NCBI RefSeq assembly: GCF_900103505.1
Contig: NZ_FNIA01000002.1
Coordinates: forward strand, 186,001-250,000
Reading direction: 5' to 3'
From: Haloarchaeobius iranensis
GTDB taxonomy: Archaea; Halobacteriota; Halobacteria; Halobacteriales; Natrialbaceae
DNA: 64,000 nt
Below are positions 52,340 to 61,154 of the stretch, in pieces. Position numbers and translations under genes: made by a program. How positions within the stretch are numbered: position 1 is the stretch's first letter; every line of letters starts with the position of its first letter. The notes beneath the pieces are model-generated. The model did not search any database and had not been told where the DNA came from. It was given only the letters and a program-made list of their open reading frames with translations.

Positions 52340-52909
52340 GTGGCCAGCGACAGCACCGGCACACCGGAGCCCGACAGCCCCGAGGAGCTGCTCGCGTGGG
52401 CCCGCACCTACGCGCGCACGGTCGACATCGACGTGGACCTCGACGCGGTCGGCTGGGACGTCTCGAAGCACGCGCGTCGCCGGGCCGGCGCCTGCCGCTA
52501 CGACCACGACGACGGCGTGACCATCGTCCTCTCCTGGCACTCGTATCGGGCCCACGGCTGGGCCGAGGTCGCCGACACGGTCCGGCACGAGCTCGTCCAC
52601 GCCTGGGAGTTCCAGCAGTTCGGCGAGTCGGGGCACGGGCCGCGGTTCGAGCGCCAGGCCGACGCGGTCGACGCACCGCGGCACTGCGAGCCGTTCGCCG
52701 ACCCGCGGTACGTCCTCCGGTGCCGTACCGACGGCTGCAGCTGGCGCGCCCGCCGCTACCGCGCCTCGAAGACCGTCACCGAGCCAGCCCGCTACCGCTG
52801 TGGCGACTGCGGGGCGCGGTACGTCGTCGAGCACGCGGGCTCGGGTCGGACGTGGGACGACGGCGCGGGGTACGAGCGGGTGCGTGCCGAACTCGGCGAC
52901 GACTGGTGA
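52340..52909 (+). CDS. SprT-like zinc metalloprotease-fold protein
   Basis: A 189-residue protein with the SprT/Wss1-type catalytic motif HELVHAWEF (83-91) and a further ligand His99 in SGHGPRF, followed by a zinc ribbon with CRTDGC and CGDCG pairs (127-165). In eukaryotes and bacteria, SprT proteases remove DNA-protein crosslinks; haloarchaeal members keep both domains. The GTG start is chosen because CTTTTGCACC lies 22-31 bases upstream. The N-terminal 15 residues are disordered. The gene stands alone between ADH synthase and a lipoprotein gene. Confidence 0.87.
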   Translation: MASDSTGTPEPDSPEELLAWARTYARTVDIDVDLDAVGWDVSKHARRRAGACRYDHDDGVTIVLSWHSYRAHGWAEVADTVRHELVHAWEFQQFGESGHGPRFERQADAVDAPRHCEPFADPRYVLRCRTDGCSWRARRYRASKTVTEPARYRCGDCGARYVVEHAGSGRTWDDGAGYERVRAELGDDW

Positions 52910-52949
52910 CGGGAGAAGCGACAAGATGCCTGGTTTCGTATATTCGCAT

Positions 52950-53462
52950 ATGCGACGCAGAACGGTCCTCGCGGGCGGCGGTGCCACCTTCACCACCCTC
53001 CTCGGCGGCTGTTTCAGCGCCGACACGCTCGTCGACGACTCGCCATCGCTGCCACCGGGGCTCTCGGTGACCACGGAGCACGTCGTCTGGGACGTGCTTC
53101 CAGACTCACGTGACCGACGGGAGCGGCTCTACGACGGTGGGACGGTCCACCGACTGTTCACCGAGCGCGAGAACGCGACGAGAGCCATCTCGGCGCCGAA
53201 TCTACCGGCCAGCTTCCTCGACGAGACCGACTTCGACGAGTCGTTCGTCGTCGTGGTCCAGTACGGCAGACAGAGCGCGACGTGGCTCGAGCTCGACCGC
53301 ATCGAGCGCACGGACGACGGCCTCGATATCGTCGCCCGGGTGGCGGAGCCCTCGGGTGGGTACGGCGACGACCTCGCCATCCACTCGCTGTTGCTGCGGG
53401 TCACCGACCCGGCTGGCGGCGTTCCGGAGAGCCTCCGGGCCACCGTCGTCGACGACCCGTGA
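52950..53462 (+). CDS. Putative Tat lipoprotein of unknown function
   Basis: A 170-residue protein beginning MRRRTVLAGGGATFTTLL with lipobox LGGC (Cys22), so it would be exported folded and lipid-anchored outside the cell. The mature region is acidic and beta-rich, with a hydrophobic FVVVVQYGRQSATWLELD core and no cysteine beyond the anchor. An in-frame ATG at 52926 would add MPGFVYSH and break the signal-peptide start, so 52950 is preferred, although no TATA lies at ideal distance. No family is recognised. Confidence 0.72.
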   Translation: MRRRTVLAGGGATFTTLLGGCFSADTLVDDSPSLPPGLSVTTEHVVWDVLPDSRDRRERLYDGGTVHRLFTERENATRAISAPNLPASFLDETDFDESFVVVVQYGRQSATWLELDRIERTDDGLDIVARVAEPSGGYGDDLAIHSLLLRVTDPAGGVPESLRATVVDDP

Positions 53463-53524
53463 CAATCATCGCGAGACCAGGGGACAACAGTGAAATACCG
53501 GACTCGCGTACATCCGGCCAACCG

Positions 53525-53827
53525 ATGCCCTGGGAATGTGGAATCGACGGCTGCGGCGAGCGGTTCGGCACGCCCGAAGACCTCGTCGTCCATCAGAGTT
53601 CGGACCACGAACGCCGCGAGTGCAAGGTCTGTGGCGTCGTCGTCCCCGACGGTTACCTCGCCATCCGCCACGCGTTCAACGAACACTCCCGCGCGGAGTA
53701 CGTCCGTGCCTACGGCGCGAGCTCCGAGGAGGTCCGCGAACGCGAGGAGATCAAGGACCTCGTCGAGGACGAGGCCGACCTCCAGACGGTGGTCGAACGT
53801 CTCGGCGGCGAGGCCGTGCAGTCCTAG
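53525..53827 (+). CDS. C2H2 zinc-finger protein, DUF7565-like
   Basis: A 100-residue protein starting MPWECGIDGCGERFGTPEDL with two fingers: C5-x4-C10...H23-x4-H28 (C2H2) and CKVC (33-36) followed by HAFNEH (49-54). A helical tail (VREREEIKDLVEDEADLQTV) suggests dimerisation. It matches a haloarchaeal family I recall as DUF7565. C2H2 proteins are DNA- or RNA-binding in other organisms; here it is unproven. A GAAATACC box about 34 bases upstream gives the promoter, and a strong hairpin lies downstream. Confidence 0.75.
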   Translation: MPWECGIDGCGERFGTPEDLVVHQSSDHERRECKVCGVVVPDGYLAIRHAFNEHSRAEYVRAYGASSEEVREREEIKDLVEDEADLQTVVERLGGEAVQS

Positions 53828-53934
53828 GCGCACGTGGGGACAGCCCGCTGCGAGCGGCTCGGTCGAGAACTCGATGAACCACTCTAACTAGTTGGGTGCG
53901 GTTCCTTTGTGTGCTCGGACGGTGCTACACAGTA

Positions 53935-53969
53935 CCTAAGTCGTGATCCGGGGGGAGCTACGACTTAGG
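53935..53969. terminator. Strong hairpin between convergent zinc-finger and spt5 genes
   Basis: CCTAAGTCGT (53935-53944) and ACGACTTAGG (53960-53969) are perfect 10-bp complements with a 15-base loop. It lies about 108 bases after the zinc-finger stop and about 70 bases after the spt5 stop on the other strand. There is no T run, so a bidirectional terminator is only one possibility; an RNA processing element or a small RNA is another. Confidence 0.45.
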
Positions 53970-54037
53970 GGGGTCCGGACCCGTCGTACTCCAGTACCGA
54001 TTTTCGCTGGGCTGGACGGTGTCTCTCGCAGGGAGAA

Positions 54038-54475
54038 CTACCGTTCTTCGCTGTCCAGCACCCGGATCTGGTCGCCGCGCACCGTGACCGGAATCGGGAC
54101 CGTCGCCTCGTACAGCTCGACGGTGACCTGGTCCTTGCCCTCGTCGATGCGCTGGACCTGTGCCTTCTCGCCCTTGAACGGGCCGGCGATGAGCTCGACG
54201 ATGTCGCCCTCCGCGATGCCCTCCACGTCCGGCTTCGGGGAGAGGAAGTGCTCGACCTCGGTGATGTCGGACTCCCCGGGGATGACGCTGCGGGCGTGCG
54301 GGATGTCGTCGAGCACGCGCTCGATGATGTTGTAGTCGTCCGCCTCGACCATCACGTAGCTCGTCAGCGAGTCGGGTGCGAGCGCTGCGTGGATGGCCTC
54401 CTCTTCGCGATTCATTATCATATCGGCGACCGTTCGCTCCTGGCTCGCGGTCGTCTTGACTGCGTAGATGGGCAT
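54038..54475 (-). CDS. spt5: Transcription elongation factor Spt5 (NusG homologue)
   Basis: A 145-residue archaeal Spt5 that clamps RNA polymerase during elongation together with Spt4. The NGN domain occupies 2-88 (MPIYAVKTTASQERTVADMI; SYVMVEADDYNIIERVLDDI), and the KOW domain about 92-140 (EGDIVELIAGPFKGEKAQV). Length is standard. Its ATG lies three bases after the stop of secE, and ftsZ1 lies just upstream on the same strand, the conserved archaeal order ftsZ-secE-spt5. Confidence 0.97.
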   Translation of the reverse strand: MPIYAVKTTASQERTVADMIMNREEEAIHAALAPDSLTSYVMVEADDYNIIERVLDDIPHARSVIPGESDITEVEHFLSPKPDVEGIAEGDIVELIAGPFKGEKAQVQRIDEGKDQVTVELYEATVPIPVTVRGDQIRVLDSEER

Positions 54476-54478
54476 GGT

Positions 54479-54646
54479 TCAGGCGGGGAGGAACCCCATG
54501 ACGAGTGCGATGATGAAGCCCATGACGCCGACGAGCAGAATCCCTGCACCGGCGATTTTGGCGATCTGTGAGAACTCCTCGCGCGAGGGTGTGCTCGCCA
54601 TCTTGAGCACACGCACGTAGGAGTTGAGGTCCTTTGGAACGTTCAT
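54479..54646 (-). CDS. secE: Preprotein translocase subunit SecE/Sss1
   Basis: A 55-residue single-helix protein too short for routine gene finding. The cytoplasmic helix MNVPKDLNSYVRVLKMASTP and SREEFSQIAK is followed by one membrane helix (about 31-52, IAGAGILLVGVMGFIIALVM). This is the standard archaeal SecE/Sss1 layout, the gamma subunit of the SecYE-beta channel. It lies between ftsZ1 (66 bases upstream) and spt5 (three bases downstream), the order conserved across archaea. A GCTTTTCTATC stretch upstream provides a promoter for secE-spt5. Confidence 0.93.
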   Translation of the reverse strand: MNVPKDLNSYVRVLKMASTPSREEFSQIAKIAGAGILLVGVMGFIIALVMGFLPA

Positions 54647-54712
54647 GGGCGACGCTTCGGTATCAGCGCTTTTCTATCTATTGATGCGAGCTAACCGACC
54701 GCGGTCGGAGAA

Positions 54713-55867
54713 TTACTCGACGAAGTCGATGTCCTGCTGGGCCGAGGGGTCGGGGTCGGCCGTCTCGTCGCCCGGCTGGCCGTAGATCTGCGGCGAGTCG
54801 ACGCCGGTGACGACGATCATCGTGCGCATGCTCCCCTCGAGCGTCTCGTCGATGGACGTGCCCCAGATGATGCGGGCGTCGGGGTCGATGCGGTCGTAGA
54901 TCTCCTCGACGACGCCCTCGGCCTCCTCGATGCTCATGTCCGAGCCACCGGTGACGTTGACCAGCGCCGAGGACGCCCCGGAGATGTCGACATCGAGCAG
55001 CGGCGAGCGGAGTGCGGCCTTCACGGAGTCGGTCGATTTCGCGTCGGAGTCGGATTCGCCGAGGCCGATCATCGCGACGCCGCCGCGCTCCATGACGGTG
55101 CGGACGTCGGCGAAGTCCAGGTTGACGAGGCCGGGCTTCGTGATGAGTTCGGTGATTCCCTTCACGGAACGCATGAGCACCTCGTCGCTGACCTTGAACG
55201 CCTGCCGGACCGGGAGCTTGCCGACGGAGTCGAGCAGCCGGTCGTTCGGCACGACGATGACCGTGTCGCTCACGTCTCGAAGCCGTTCGAGGCCAGCTTC
55301 CGCGTTCGTGCGGCGGACCTCGCCCTCCGCCGTGAACGGCGTCGTGACGATGGCGATGGTCAGTGCGCCCGACTCGCGGGCGGCCTTGGCGACGACCGGC
55401 GCGGAGCCGGTGCCCGTACCGCCGCCGAGGCCGGCCGTGACGAACACCATGTCGGAGCCCTCGATGGACTCGTAGATCTCCTCCTGGGACTCGAGGGCGG
55501 CCTCCTCGCCGACCTGCGGCAGCGACCCCGCGCCGCGCCCGCCCGTCTTCTGCTCGCCCATCAGGATCTTCTCGTCGGACCCGATCTCGACGAGGTGCTG
55601 GACGTCGGTGTTCGCGGCGACGAGCTTCGCGCCGTGGATTCCCTCCTCGTGCATCCGGTTGATGGTGTTGCCACCGGCGCCACCGCAGCCGACGACGGTG
55701 ATGTTCGTCTGGAGGTCCTCGAGTACGTCCTCCAGCTCGTCGTCGGTCATCTTGCCCGTTCGGTGCGCCGGTTCCTCCCGGTTGGTGGCTCCCGGGGGCC
55801 CACCCTCGTCGGGGGCCTCGGCCTCCCCCTCGGCCTCGTCGATAGCGTCTTCAACGATCGAATCCAT
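54713..55867 (-). CDS. ftsZ1: Cell-division GTPase FtsZ1
   Basis: A 384-residue tubulin homologue that forms the division ring. An acidic N-terminal extension (1-40) precedes the GTPase core: [10 protein letters not shown] (58-67), the tubulin signature [12 protein letters not shown] (147-158), [12 protein letters not shown] and the T7-loop [11 protein letters not shown]. The C-terminal tail is short and acidic (QQDIDFVE), a contact site in other FtsZ proteins. Haloarchaea have FtsZ1 and FtsZ2; adjacency to secE-spt5 marks FtsZ1. GGAGG lies eight bases before the ATG, and the leader and promoter upstream hold direct repeats. Confidence 0.97.
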   Translation of the reverse strand: MDSIVEDAIDEAEGEAEAPDEGGPPGATNREEPAHRTGKMTDDELEDVLEDLQTNITVVGCGGAGGNTINRMHEEGIHGAKLVAANTDVQHLVEIGSDEKILMGEQKTGGRGAGSLPQVGEEAALESQEEIYESIEGSDMVFVTAGLGGGTGTGSAPVVAKAARESGALTIAIVTTPFTAEGEVRRTNAEAGLERLRDVSDTVIVVPNDRLLDSVGKLPVRQAFKVSDEVLMRSVKGITELITKPGLVNLDFADVRTVMERGGVAMIGLGESDSDAKSTDSVKAALRSPLLDVDISGASSALVNVTGGSDMSIEEAEGVVEEIYDRIDPDARIIWGTSIDETLEGSMRTMIVVTGVDSPQIYGQPGDETADPDPSAQQDIDFVE

Positions 55868-55874
55868 CCTTAGC

Positions 55875-55879
55875 CCTCC
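55875..55879 (-). promoter_or_regulatory. Shine-Dalgarno site of ftsZ1
   Basis: On the minus strand AAAGGAGGGCTAAGG precedes the ATG, with GGAGG separated from it by seven bases. A leadered mRNA with a strong SD distinguishes ftsZ1 from its mostly leaderless neighbours. Confidence 0.6.
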
Positions 55880-55914
55880 TTTATATTATGCAGGTTAATT
55901 ACCTTTCCCCTGGT

Positions 55915-55934
55915 GTCTGACGACCGTCTGACGA
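55915..55934. promoter_or_regulatory. Paired 9-bp direct repeats (11-bp period) in the ftsZ1 promoter region
   Basis: GTCTGACGA occurs at 55915-55923 and again at 55926-55934 (two bases between). The repeats lie 48-67 bases upstream of the ftsZ1 start codon, next to the AT-rich block AAATTTTCGAAATATCT (55935-55951) that would hold the TATA element for minus-strand transcription. Tandem half-sites one helical turn apart suit a ribbon-helix-helix or similar regulator. Confidence 0.5.
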
Positions 55935-55985
55935 AATTTTCGAAATATCTAACGAACGATTACCCTGTCGCCTTCCCTGGTGAAA

Positions 55986-57305
55986 TTATCCCAGTTCGAA
56001 CCGGTCGGTTCGCTCGGTCCGGACCGCCGCGGGCTCGACCGTTCGGCCCTCGACCTCGACCGGCTGTCCGCCGGCGAGTTCGCCGAACTTGGGCCCCTCC
56101 GGCACGCCCGCCTCGTGGGCGAGCGCCGGGTCGAACGCCCGTTCCTCCGCGACGACCGCGCCGTCCTCCCGCCGGACCGTCTCGTACTTCTCGGCCAGCA
56201 CCGCACAGAGGTCGTCGACGAGCGCGTCGAACCCGCCGGGCGGGAACGCCGCCCGGTCGCCGACCCGACTGCCGGCGTTCTCCGTCTCGAGCGCCACCGC
56301 GCGGGACGCGACGAGGTCGTACGTCGTCTCGCGGTCGATGGCCTGCGCCGCCGCGAACAGGTCCTCGGGGAGCGTCCGGACGGACCACTCCTCGACGGCG
56401 AACCTCGCCCCGAACCGGAGGCCGTCGTCGACCCGGACGAGCGCGTCCTCGAGCGCCGCGACCCGGTCGAGGTCACGGCCGTCGACCTCGCGCAGCCAGG
56501 TCTCGCTCACGACCCTGTAGCCGAGGTCCGCGATGGTCTCGACCAGCTGTGGCTGCTCGCCCTCGACGAGCGCGAGCGACGCGCCGCTGGCGGTGAACGC
56601 ACGGTCGACGACCTCGCGGTGCTCCTCGGGGTGGCCCATCGCGTCGAGCGACCAGTCGCCGGCGACGTGTCCGACGGCCCAGTCGGTCTCGCGGACGACG
56701 CGCTCGAACCGCGGGACGTAGTGGCCGCCGCCGAAGCCGACGACGCTCCGTTCGCGGGTCGGGTCGACGCCCTCGACGTCGAGGATCGCCCGGGCGACGG
56801 CGCGGGCACCCGCCGGGTCCGCCCACTCGGCCTCGTCGCTGCCGAGCTCGACGAACATCGACGGGACGCCGACGTCGCTCGGGCCGTGGTGGGTACACTC
56901 CATGCCGACCTCGTAGCCGTCGGGGGCGTGCCGGTCGAACGCGGACAGGAGTGCCGCCTGTGCGTTCGGGCAGGCCGCCGCCAGTGCGTCGTCGTCGCCG
57001 CCGTACTCCGCGGGGCCGAAGTTCCCGGTGAAGTGTGCCGTCAGCAGCGGGCCGGTGTCCCCGGAGTGTCGCGACGCGAACAGCACCAGGTCGGGGTCGT
57101 CGAACGCCGCCGCAACGCCGTCGAGGTGGAGGTGCAACTCGTCGAAGGTGCGGAGCTCGAACCCGTCGGTCCGGTGGACGGTCCCGCCGCCGACGGCGTC
57201 GCGGCGGCCGTCGTCGACCGTCGCGTCCCAGTCGGCGAGGCCGAGCAGGTGCTCACCGATATGCTCCGAGGCCGAGTCCGCACGGCTGACGACGATGCCG
57301 ATCAT
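55986..57305 (-). CDS. dtdA: D-aminoacyl-tRNA deacylase, archaeal DTD2 type (DtdA)
   Basis: A 439-residue protein that removes D-amino acids mischarged on tRNA. The N-terminal IGIVVSRADSASEHIGEHLL and internal segments LVLFASRHSGDTGPLLTAHF, MECTHHGPSD and FGGGHYVPRF are the conserved His-rich motifs of the archaeal/plant DTD2 family. Haloarchaeal proteins have an additional C-terminal half (about 270-439), as here. It ends 119 bases upstream of ftsZ1 on the same strand, separated by the ftsZ1 promoter. Confidence 0.93.
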   Translation of the reverse strand: MIGIVVSRADSASEHIGEHLLGLADWDATVDDGRRDAVGGGTVHRTDGFELRTFDELHLHLDGVAAAFDDPDLVLFASRHSGDTGPLLTAHFTGNFGPAEYGGDDDALAAACPNAQAALLSAFDRHAPDGYEVGMECTHHGPSDVGVPSMFVELGSDEAEWADPAGARAVARAILDVEGVDPTRERSVVGFGGGHYVPRFERVVRETDWAVGHVAGDWSLDAMGHPEEHREVVDRAFTASGASLALVEGEQPQLVETIADLGYRVVSETWLREVDGRDLDRVAALEDALVRVDDGLRFGARFAVEEWSVRTLPEDLFAAAQAIDRETTYDLVASRAVALETENAGSRVGDRAAFPPGGFDALVDDLCAVLAEKYETVRREDGAVVAEERAFDPALAHEAGVPEGPKFGELAGGQPVEVEGRTVEPAAVRTERTDRFELG

Positions 57306-57350
57306 GGCTCGGGGTTACGGGGGCGAGAACAAGTCGGTGTCGGGTCCCGG

Positions 57351-58760
57351 TCAGTCCGAGTGCTCGGCCGGGGACGTGCCGGTCACGGACTCCCGGGCGG
57401 TTGCCGCCGTCGTCCGGAAGATGTCGACGAGCGCCTCGCGCCGCCGGTAGAACAGGACGGCCGAGATTGCGACGTACAGCACCGTGTAGGCGTGGAGCAT
57501 GAAGATGCTGAACTCCTCCGCCCCGCTCTGGCTCATCGTCACGATGGCACCGAACTCGATGGCCACCTGCGAGGCGAACAGCAGGAGCAGTACCACCGCC
57601 TCACGCACCGAGATGTCGAAGTTCGTGATGATGGCGATGGCGAAGAGGCTCTGGGCCGCCGTAATCCAGATCTCCGCGGTCTGTTTCTCGTCGAACGGGA
57701 GCGTGCCGACGCTACCGAGCGCGAGGCTGTAGACGACCGCGAGCGTCCCGATGAGCAGCGTCCACTGGTTGAGCTTCGAGGAGATGAGCGCGTTGAAGCC
57801 CGCCGTCGACCGCGCCTTGTTGACGAGGTAGGCGACGACGATGAGCTCCGGGCTCTCCGATGCCAGGGGGGCGAGCCACTGGATCATGAAGAACTCGGGG
57901 ATGCCCAGCGAGAGCCCGATCTCCTCCAGCCCGTGTGCGAAGGGATGGACGGCAGTGTAGATCATCAGGCCGGAGTAGAGGAACAACGTGATAGAGGAGA
58001 GCGTCCGGTAGGCGAAGGGCAGTTGCTGCAGGTACGCCGGGACACCGACCTGCTCCTCGTGTTCGTCGACGTCACCGCGGATGATGATCGCGATGTAGGC
58101 GATGTAGATGCCGACGAGGACGAGCGTGTCCGCGATTCCGATGCCGCCGTTCAGCGGGACGAAGAACGCGACGAGGGTCGCCGCGAGCAGGAAGACTATC
58201 TCCAGTCCGAGGTCGCGGTCGAGCCTGACGTGGTTCGCGAGGAACCCGTCCTCCTCCTGGACGGCCGGGTCACTGGCGCTCCCGGCGCGGTAGACCGTGA
58301 ACAGGGCGATACCGGCCCAGCCCAGCCCGATGAGGATGCGGTTCGCGCCGGTCATGTTCGCCACGGCGAGGTTGGCGTCGTGACAGGCAGCCGCGACGGT
58401 CCCGTCGTCGGCGGTCTCTATCTGTTGGGTCGTGAAGTCCGCACACGCCTGGGCCGTCGCGCCGCCGTCACCGGCGCCGAAGGCGTACAGGGCGTCGACC
58501 GCGTACTCCGGTGCGACGGCGAGCACCGCCAGCACCGCGATTGCGAACGCACGGGGAACGTCCTTCTCGGCGGTCTCGGCACCCCATGCGAGCATGAACG
58601 AGGCACCGAGTACGGAGAGTCCACTCACCGCGACTGTTCCGATATGAGAGAGTCCCACGGCCTCCGGGCCCCCGAGCAGCACCACTCCGACCCACGGAAC
58701 GGTGAGCAGGGCGGCGAAGACAAGGGCGGCCAGCGGGTGCTGGATCCGGTCCTTCAACAT
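57351..58760 (-). CDS. CaCA-superfamily cation/calcium exchanger-like membrane protein
   Basis: A 469-residue protein with about eleven membrane segments arranged as two repeats of the Na+/Ca2+ exchanger (YrbG-like) kind. The second alpha-repeat is recognisable in PLASESPELIVVAYLVNKARSTAG (split 293-316) and the first in AVAPEYAVDALYAFGAG (about 81-97), where acidic residues replace the usual GNxxE. A Cys-containing insert (AQACADFTTQQIET) lies in an external loop. Transport of Na+/Ca2+ or another cation is inferred. A 45-base gap separates it from dtdA. Confidence 0.8.
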   Translation of the reverse strand: MLKDRIQHPLAALVFAALLTVPWVGVVLLGGPEAVGLSHIGTVAVSGLSVLGASFMLAWGAETAEKDVPRAFAIAVLAVLAVAPEYAVDALYAFGAGDGGATAQACADFTTQQIETADDGTVAAACHDANLAVANMTGANRILIGLGWAGIALFTVYRAGSASDPAVQEEDGFLANHVRLDRDLGLEIVFLLAATLVAFFVPLNGGIGIADTLVLVGIYIAYIAIIIRGDVDEHEEQVGVPAYLQQLPFAYRTLSSITLFLYSGLMIYTAVHPFAHGLEEIGLSLGIPEFFMIQWLAPLASESPELIVVAYLVNKARSTAGFNALISSKLNQWTLLIGTLAVVYSLALGSVGTLPFDEKQTAEIWITAAQSLFAIAIITNFDISVREAVVLLLLFASQVAIEFGAIVTMSQSGAEEFSIFMLHAYTVLYVAISAVLFYRRREALVDIFRTTAATARESVTGTSPAEHSD

Positions 58761-58915
58761 ACCTCAACGGTTCACTATGGCGTAGGTAACGCTTGTGGTT
58801 TCAGGAGCAAGACGTGCTGGCAGCCGTTTCCACACCCCACGGTGGACAGCCGCCCCAACGACGGGACGGCGACGCATCACTTTTGTACCGAGTCTTCGAA
58901 TCCACGACCAGAGAC

Positions 58916-59752
58916 ATGTTCGAGCGACTTCTCATCGCGGTCGACGGTAGCGACTGTGCGACACGGGCCGCCCGTGTGGGCGTGGCAGTAGCCGCGAAGT
59001 ACGGCGGGACGGTCGACGCCGTCGCCGCGGCTCACGACGAACTCGACGAGGACGACGCCCAGCGCGTTCTCGCCGACGTCGAAGCCATCGGGGAGGAGGC
59101 CGGTGTCACGGTCGAGTCCCGCGTCGTGACCGGCCGACCAGCCCGGTCCGTCGTCTCCCTCGCCGACGAGGTGGACGCGGGCGCCATCGTGGTCGGCCGC
59201 CACGGCCACTCGGGCTTCCGCGAGCGGCTCCTCGGGAGCACCACCGAGCGCGTGCTCCGCAACACCGACCGCCACGTCCTGACCGTCCCGGCCGGCGACG
59301 AGCCGGCCGACGACTACACCGACGTCCTCCTCCCGACCGACGGGAGCGAGGACGCCGCCGCAGCCGCCGCCCCGGCGATCGACCTCGCCAGCACCTACGG
59401 CGCGACGCTGCACGTCCTCGGCGTCGTCGACGTGGTCCGCGAGTCCGGGCCGTTCAGCGCCGGCGGGGTCGACCAGGCGTACGTCGACCGGCTCCTCGAC
59501 GCGGAGCGCGAGGGCGTCGACGCGCTCGCCGACGACTGTGCCGACCGTGCCGGTGGCGACCTGGCGACGGAGCGCGCGGCCGTGACGGGGACCCCGAGCG
59601 AATCTATCGTGGAGTACGTCGCGGAGGAGGGTGTCGACATCGTCGTCATGAGTTCCAGCGGCCAGTCGAGCCTGACCGGGCAGCTGCTCGGGAGCACGAC
59701 CGACCGCGTGCTGCGCACCGTCGACGAGCCCGTCCTCGTCGTCCATCCCTGA
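58916..59752 (+). CDS. Universal stress protein with two tandem Usp domains
   Basis: A 278-residue protein composed of two UspA domains: domain 1 (1-140) with ATP-binding VGRHGHSGFRERLLGSTTER (G-2x-G-9x-G-S/T pattern), and domain 2 (about 142-278) with SSSGQSSLTGQLLGSTTDRV. Both start with the Asp-containing strand (LLIAVDGSD, VLLPTDGSE), so both are probably nucleotide-binding. Haloarchaea carry dozens of Usp proteins for stress adaptation. The ATG at 58916 follows CACTTTTGTACC at leaderless distance. Divergent from the cation exchanger. Confidence 0.93.
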   Translation: MFERLLIAVDGSDCATRAARVGVAVAAKYGGTVDAVAAAHDELDEDDAQRVLADVEAIGEEAGVTVESRVVTGRPARSVVSLADEVDAGAIVVGRHGHSGFRERLLGSTTERVLRNTDRHVLTVPAGDEPADDYTDVLLPTDGSEDAAAAAAPAIDLASTYGATLHVLGVVDVVRESGPFSAGGVDQAYVDRLLDAEREGVDALADDCADRAGGDLATERAAVTGTPSESIVEYVAEEGVDIVVMSSSGQSSLTGQLLGSTTDRVLRTVDEPVLVVHP

Positions 59753-59842
59753 GCCAGGCGGCGACGGCCACCGACCGGCACCGGCACGCGAACACTGCCA
59801 CCCCCGGACGACTTTTCACGCACGGCCGCCTCGCCTCCAGCC

Positions 59843-60658
59843 ATGCAGGTGTTCGGACTCGTCGGCAACCCCGTCGGCCACTCGCTGTCGCCGCCGATGC
59901 ACGAGGCGGCGTACGAGACCCGCGATATCGACGCCCGGTACGTCACCTTCGAGCCCGCGGCGGCGGACCTCCCGGCTGCCATCGACGGCGCCCGGGCGCT
60001 CGGCGTCAGCGGACTGAACGTCACCGTCCCGTACAAGGAACGCGTCTTCGACCTCGTCGCGGTCGACGACCTCGCCGCACGCATCGGCGCGGTCAACACC
60101 GTCGACTTCGGCGGCGACGAGCCGACCGGTCACAACACCGACGCGGCCGGTGCCCGTCGCGCCCTGGAGGCACAGGGCGACGCAGCCCTCGACGGTGCCG
60201 AGGCCGTCGTCGTCGGCGCGGGCGGTGCCGGCCGTGCCGTCGCCCACGGACTCGCCGACGCGGGCGCGACCGTCGCCATCGCGAACCGAACCGAGGAGCG
60301 GGCCGTGGACCTCGCCGCCGACGTCCCGAGTGCGACAGGGCACGGACTGGATGCGCTCCCGGGCCTGCTCGGCGACGCCACCGTCCTCGTGAACGCGACC
60401 AGCGTCGGCATGGAGACCGACGAGACACCGGTCCCCGCCGATGCGCTCCACGCCGACCTCGTCGTCCTCGATGCGGTCTACGCGCCACTCCAGACGAGAC
60501 TCCTTCGCGACGCCGCCGCCGTCGGTGCGACGACGGTCGACGGCGCGTGGATGCTGCTGTATCAGGGAGCGGAGGCGTTCGAGCTGTGGACGGGACGGGC
60601 GGCACCCGTTGCGGCCATGGACGACGCCCTGCGGACACACCTCCGAGACGACAGGTAG
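59843..60658 (+). CDS. aroE: Shikimate dehydrogenase (AroE)
   Basis: A 271-residue NADP-dependent enzyme reducing 3-dehydroshikimate to shikimate. The N-terminal substrate domain shows GNPVGHSLSPPMHEAAY (8-24) and NVTVPYKERV (59-68) with catalytic Lys65, and GHNTDAAGA provides Asp100. The Rossmann domain begins VVGAGGAGRAV (near 129), with NRTEER as the NADP-phosphate site. Standard length. The next gene is an HhH protein 35 bases downstream with its own TATA, so aroE may be monocistronic. Confidence 0.96.
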   Translation: MQVFGLVGNPVGHSLSPPMHEAAYETRDIDARYVTFEPAAADLPAAIDGARALGVSGLNVTVPYKERVFDLVAVDDLAARIGAVNTVDFGGDEPTGHNTDAAGARRALEAQGDAALDGAEAVVVGAGGAGRAVAHGLADAGATVAIANRTEERAVDLAADVPSATGHGLDALPGLLGDATVLVNATSVGMETDETPVPADALHADLVVLDAVYAPLQTRLLRDAAAVGATTVDGAWMLLYQGAEAFELWTGRAAPVAAMDDALRTHLRDDR

Positions 60659-60693
60659 CGGGTTTAAGTGGCACCGACAGCTACGTACCGCCA

Positions 60694-61113
60694 ATGGCAC
60701 TGCTCAAGAAGTTGAAGTCGCTCTTCGGACTCGACGACGGGTCACAGTCGGAGTCCTCCCGTGACGTCGGCGTCACGGTCGAGAAGGAACGGCAGGCCGG
60801 AGCGACGGCCGAGGGCGACGACGGCGGTTCGACCGCGGAGCACACGACCGACGAGCCGACGGACGAGGCGGCCGACGAGACGACCGAACCGGAGCCCGAA
60901 ACCGACGAGACGACCGAACCGGACGAGGAGGAGTCCGACCCCGTGCAGGAGATCAAGGGCATCGGCCCCGCGTACGCCGACCGCCTCGGCGCCGTCGGCA
61001 TCGAGACCATCGCCGACCTCGCCGACGCCGACCCGGAGCACGTCGCCGCGGAGACCGACATCTCGGAGACCCGTGTCACCGAGTGGGTCAAGCGCGCGAA
61101 GGCCCGCAGCTGA
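60694..61113 (+). CDS. Helix-hairpin-helix protein
   Basis: A 139-residue protein: a short basic N-terminus ([16 protein letters not shown]), a long very acidic disordered region (Thr/Glu/Asp repeats, 20-85) and a C-terminal helix-hairpin-helix domain (about 88-139, [20 protein letters not shown]). The HhH resembles those of DNA-binding proteins of the RadA/Cdc48-adjacent type. GGTTTAAGTGG about 30 bases upstream is a good TATA, giving leaderless expression. A DNA-structure or partner-binding role is likely but unspecified. Confidence 0.85.
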   Translation: MALLKKLKSLFGLDDGSQSESSRDVGVTVEKERQAGATAEGDDGGSTAEHTTDEPTDEAADETTEPEPETDETTEPDEEESDPVQEIKGIGPAYADRLGAVGIETIADLADADPEHVAAETDISETRVTEWVKRAKARS

Positions 61114-61154
61114 GGACCGGAAGACGATTAGTCGGCCGCTGCTATCCTCCTCTC

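Noticed and set aside
55980-58991. 1,003-codon plus-strand frame opposite dtdA and the cation exchanger
   Set aside because: Its sequence is an antisense shadow of two clearly recognisable minus-strand genes and has no recognisable domain.
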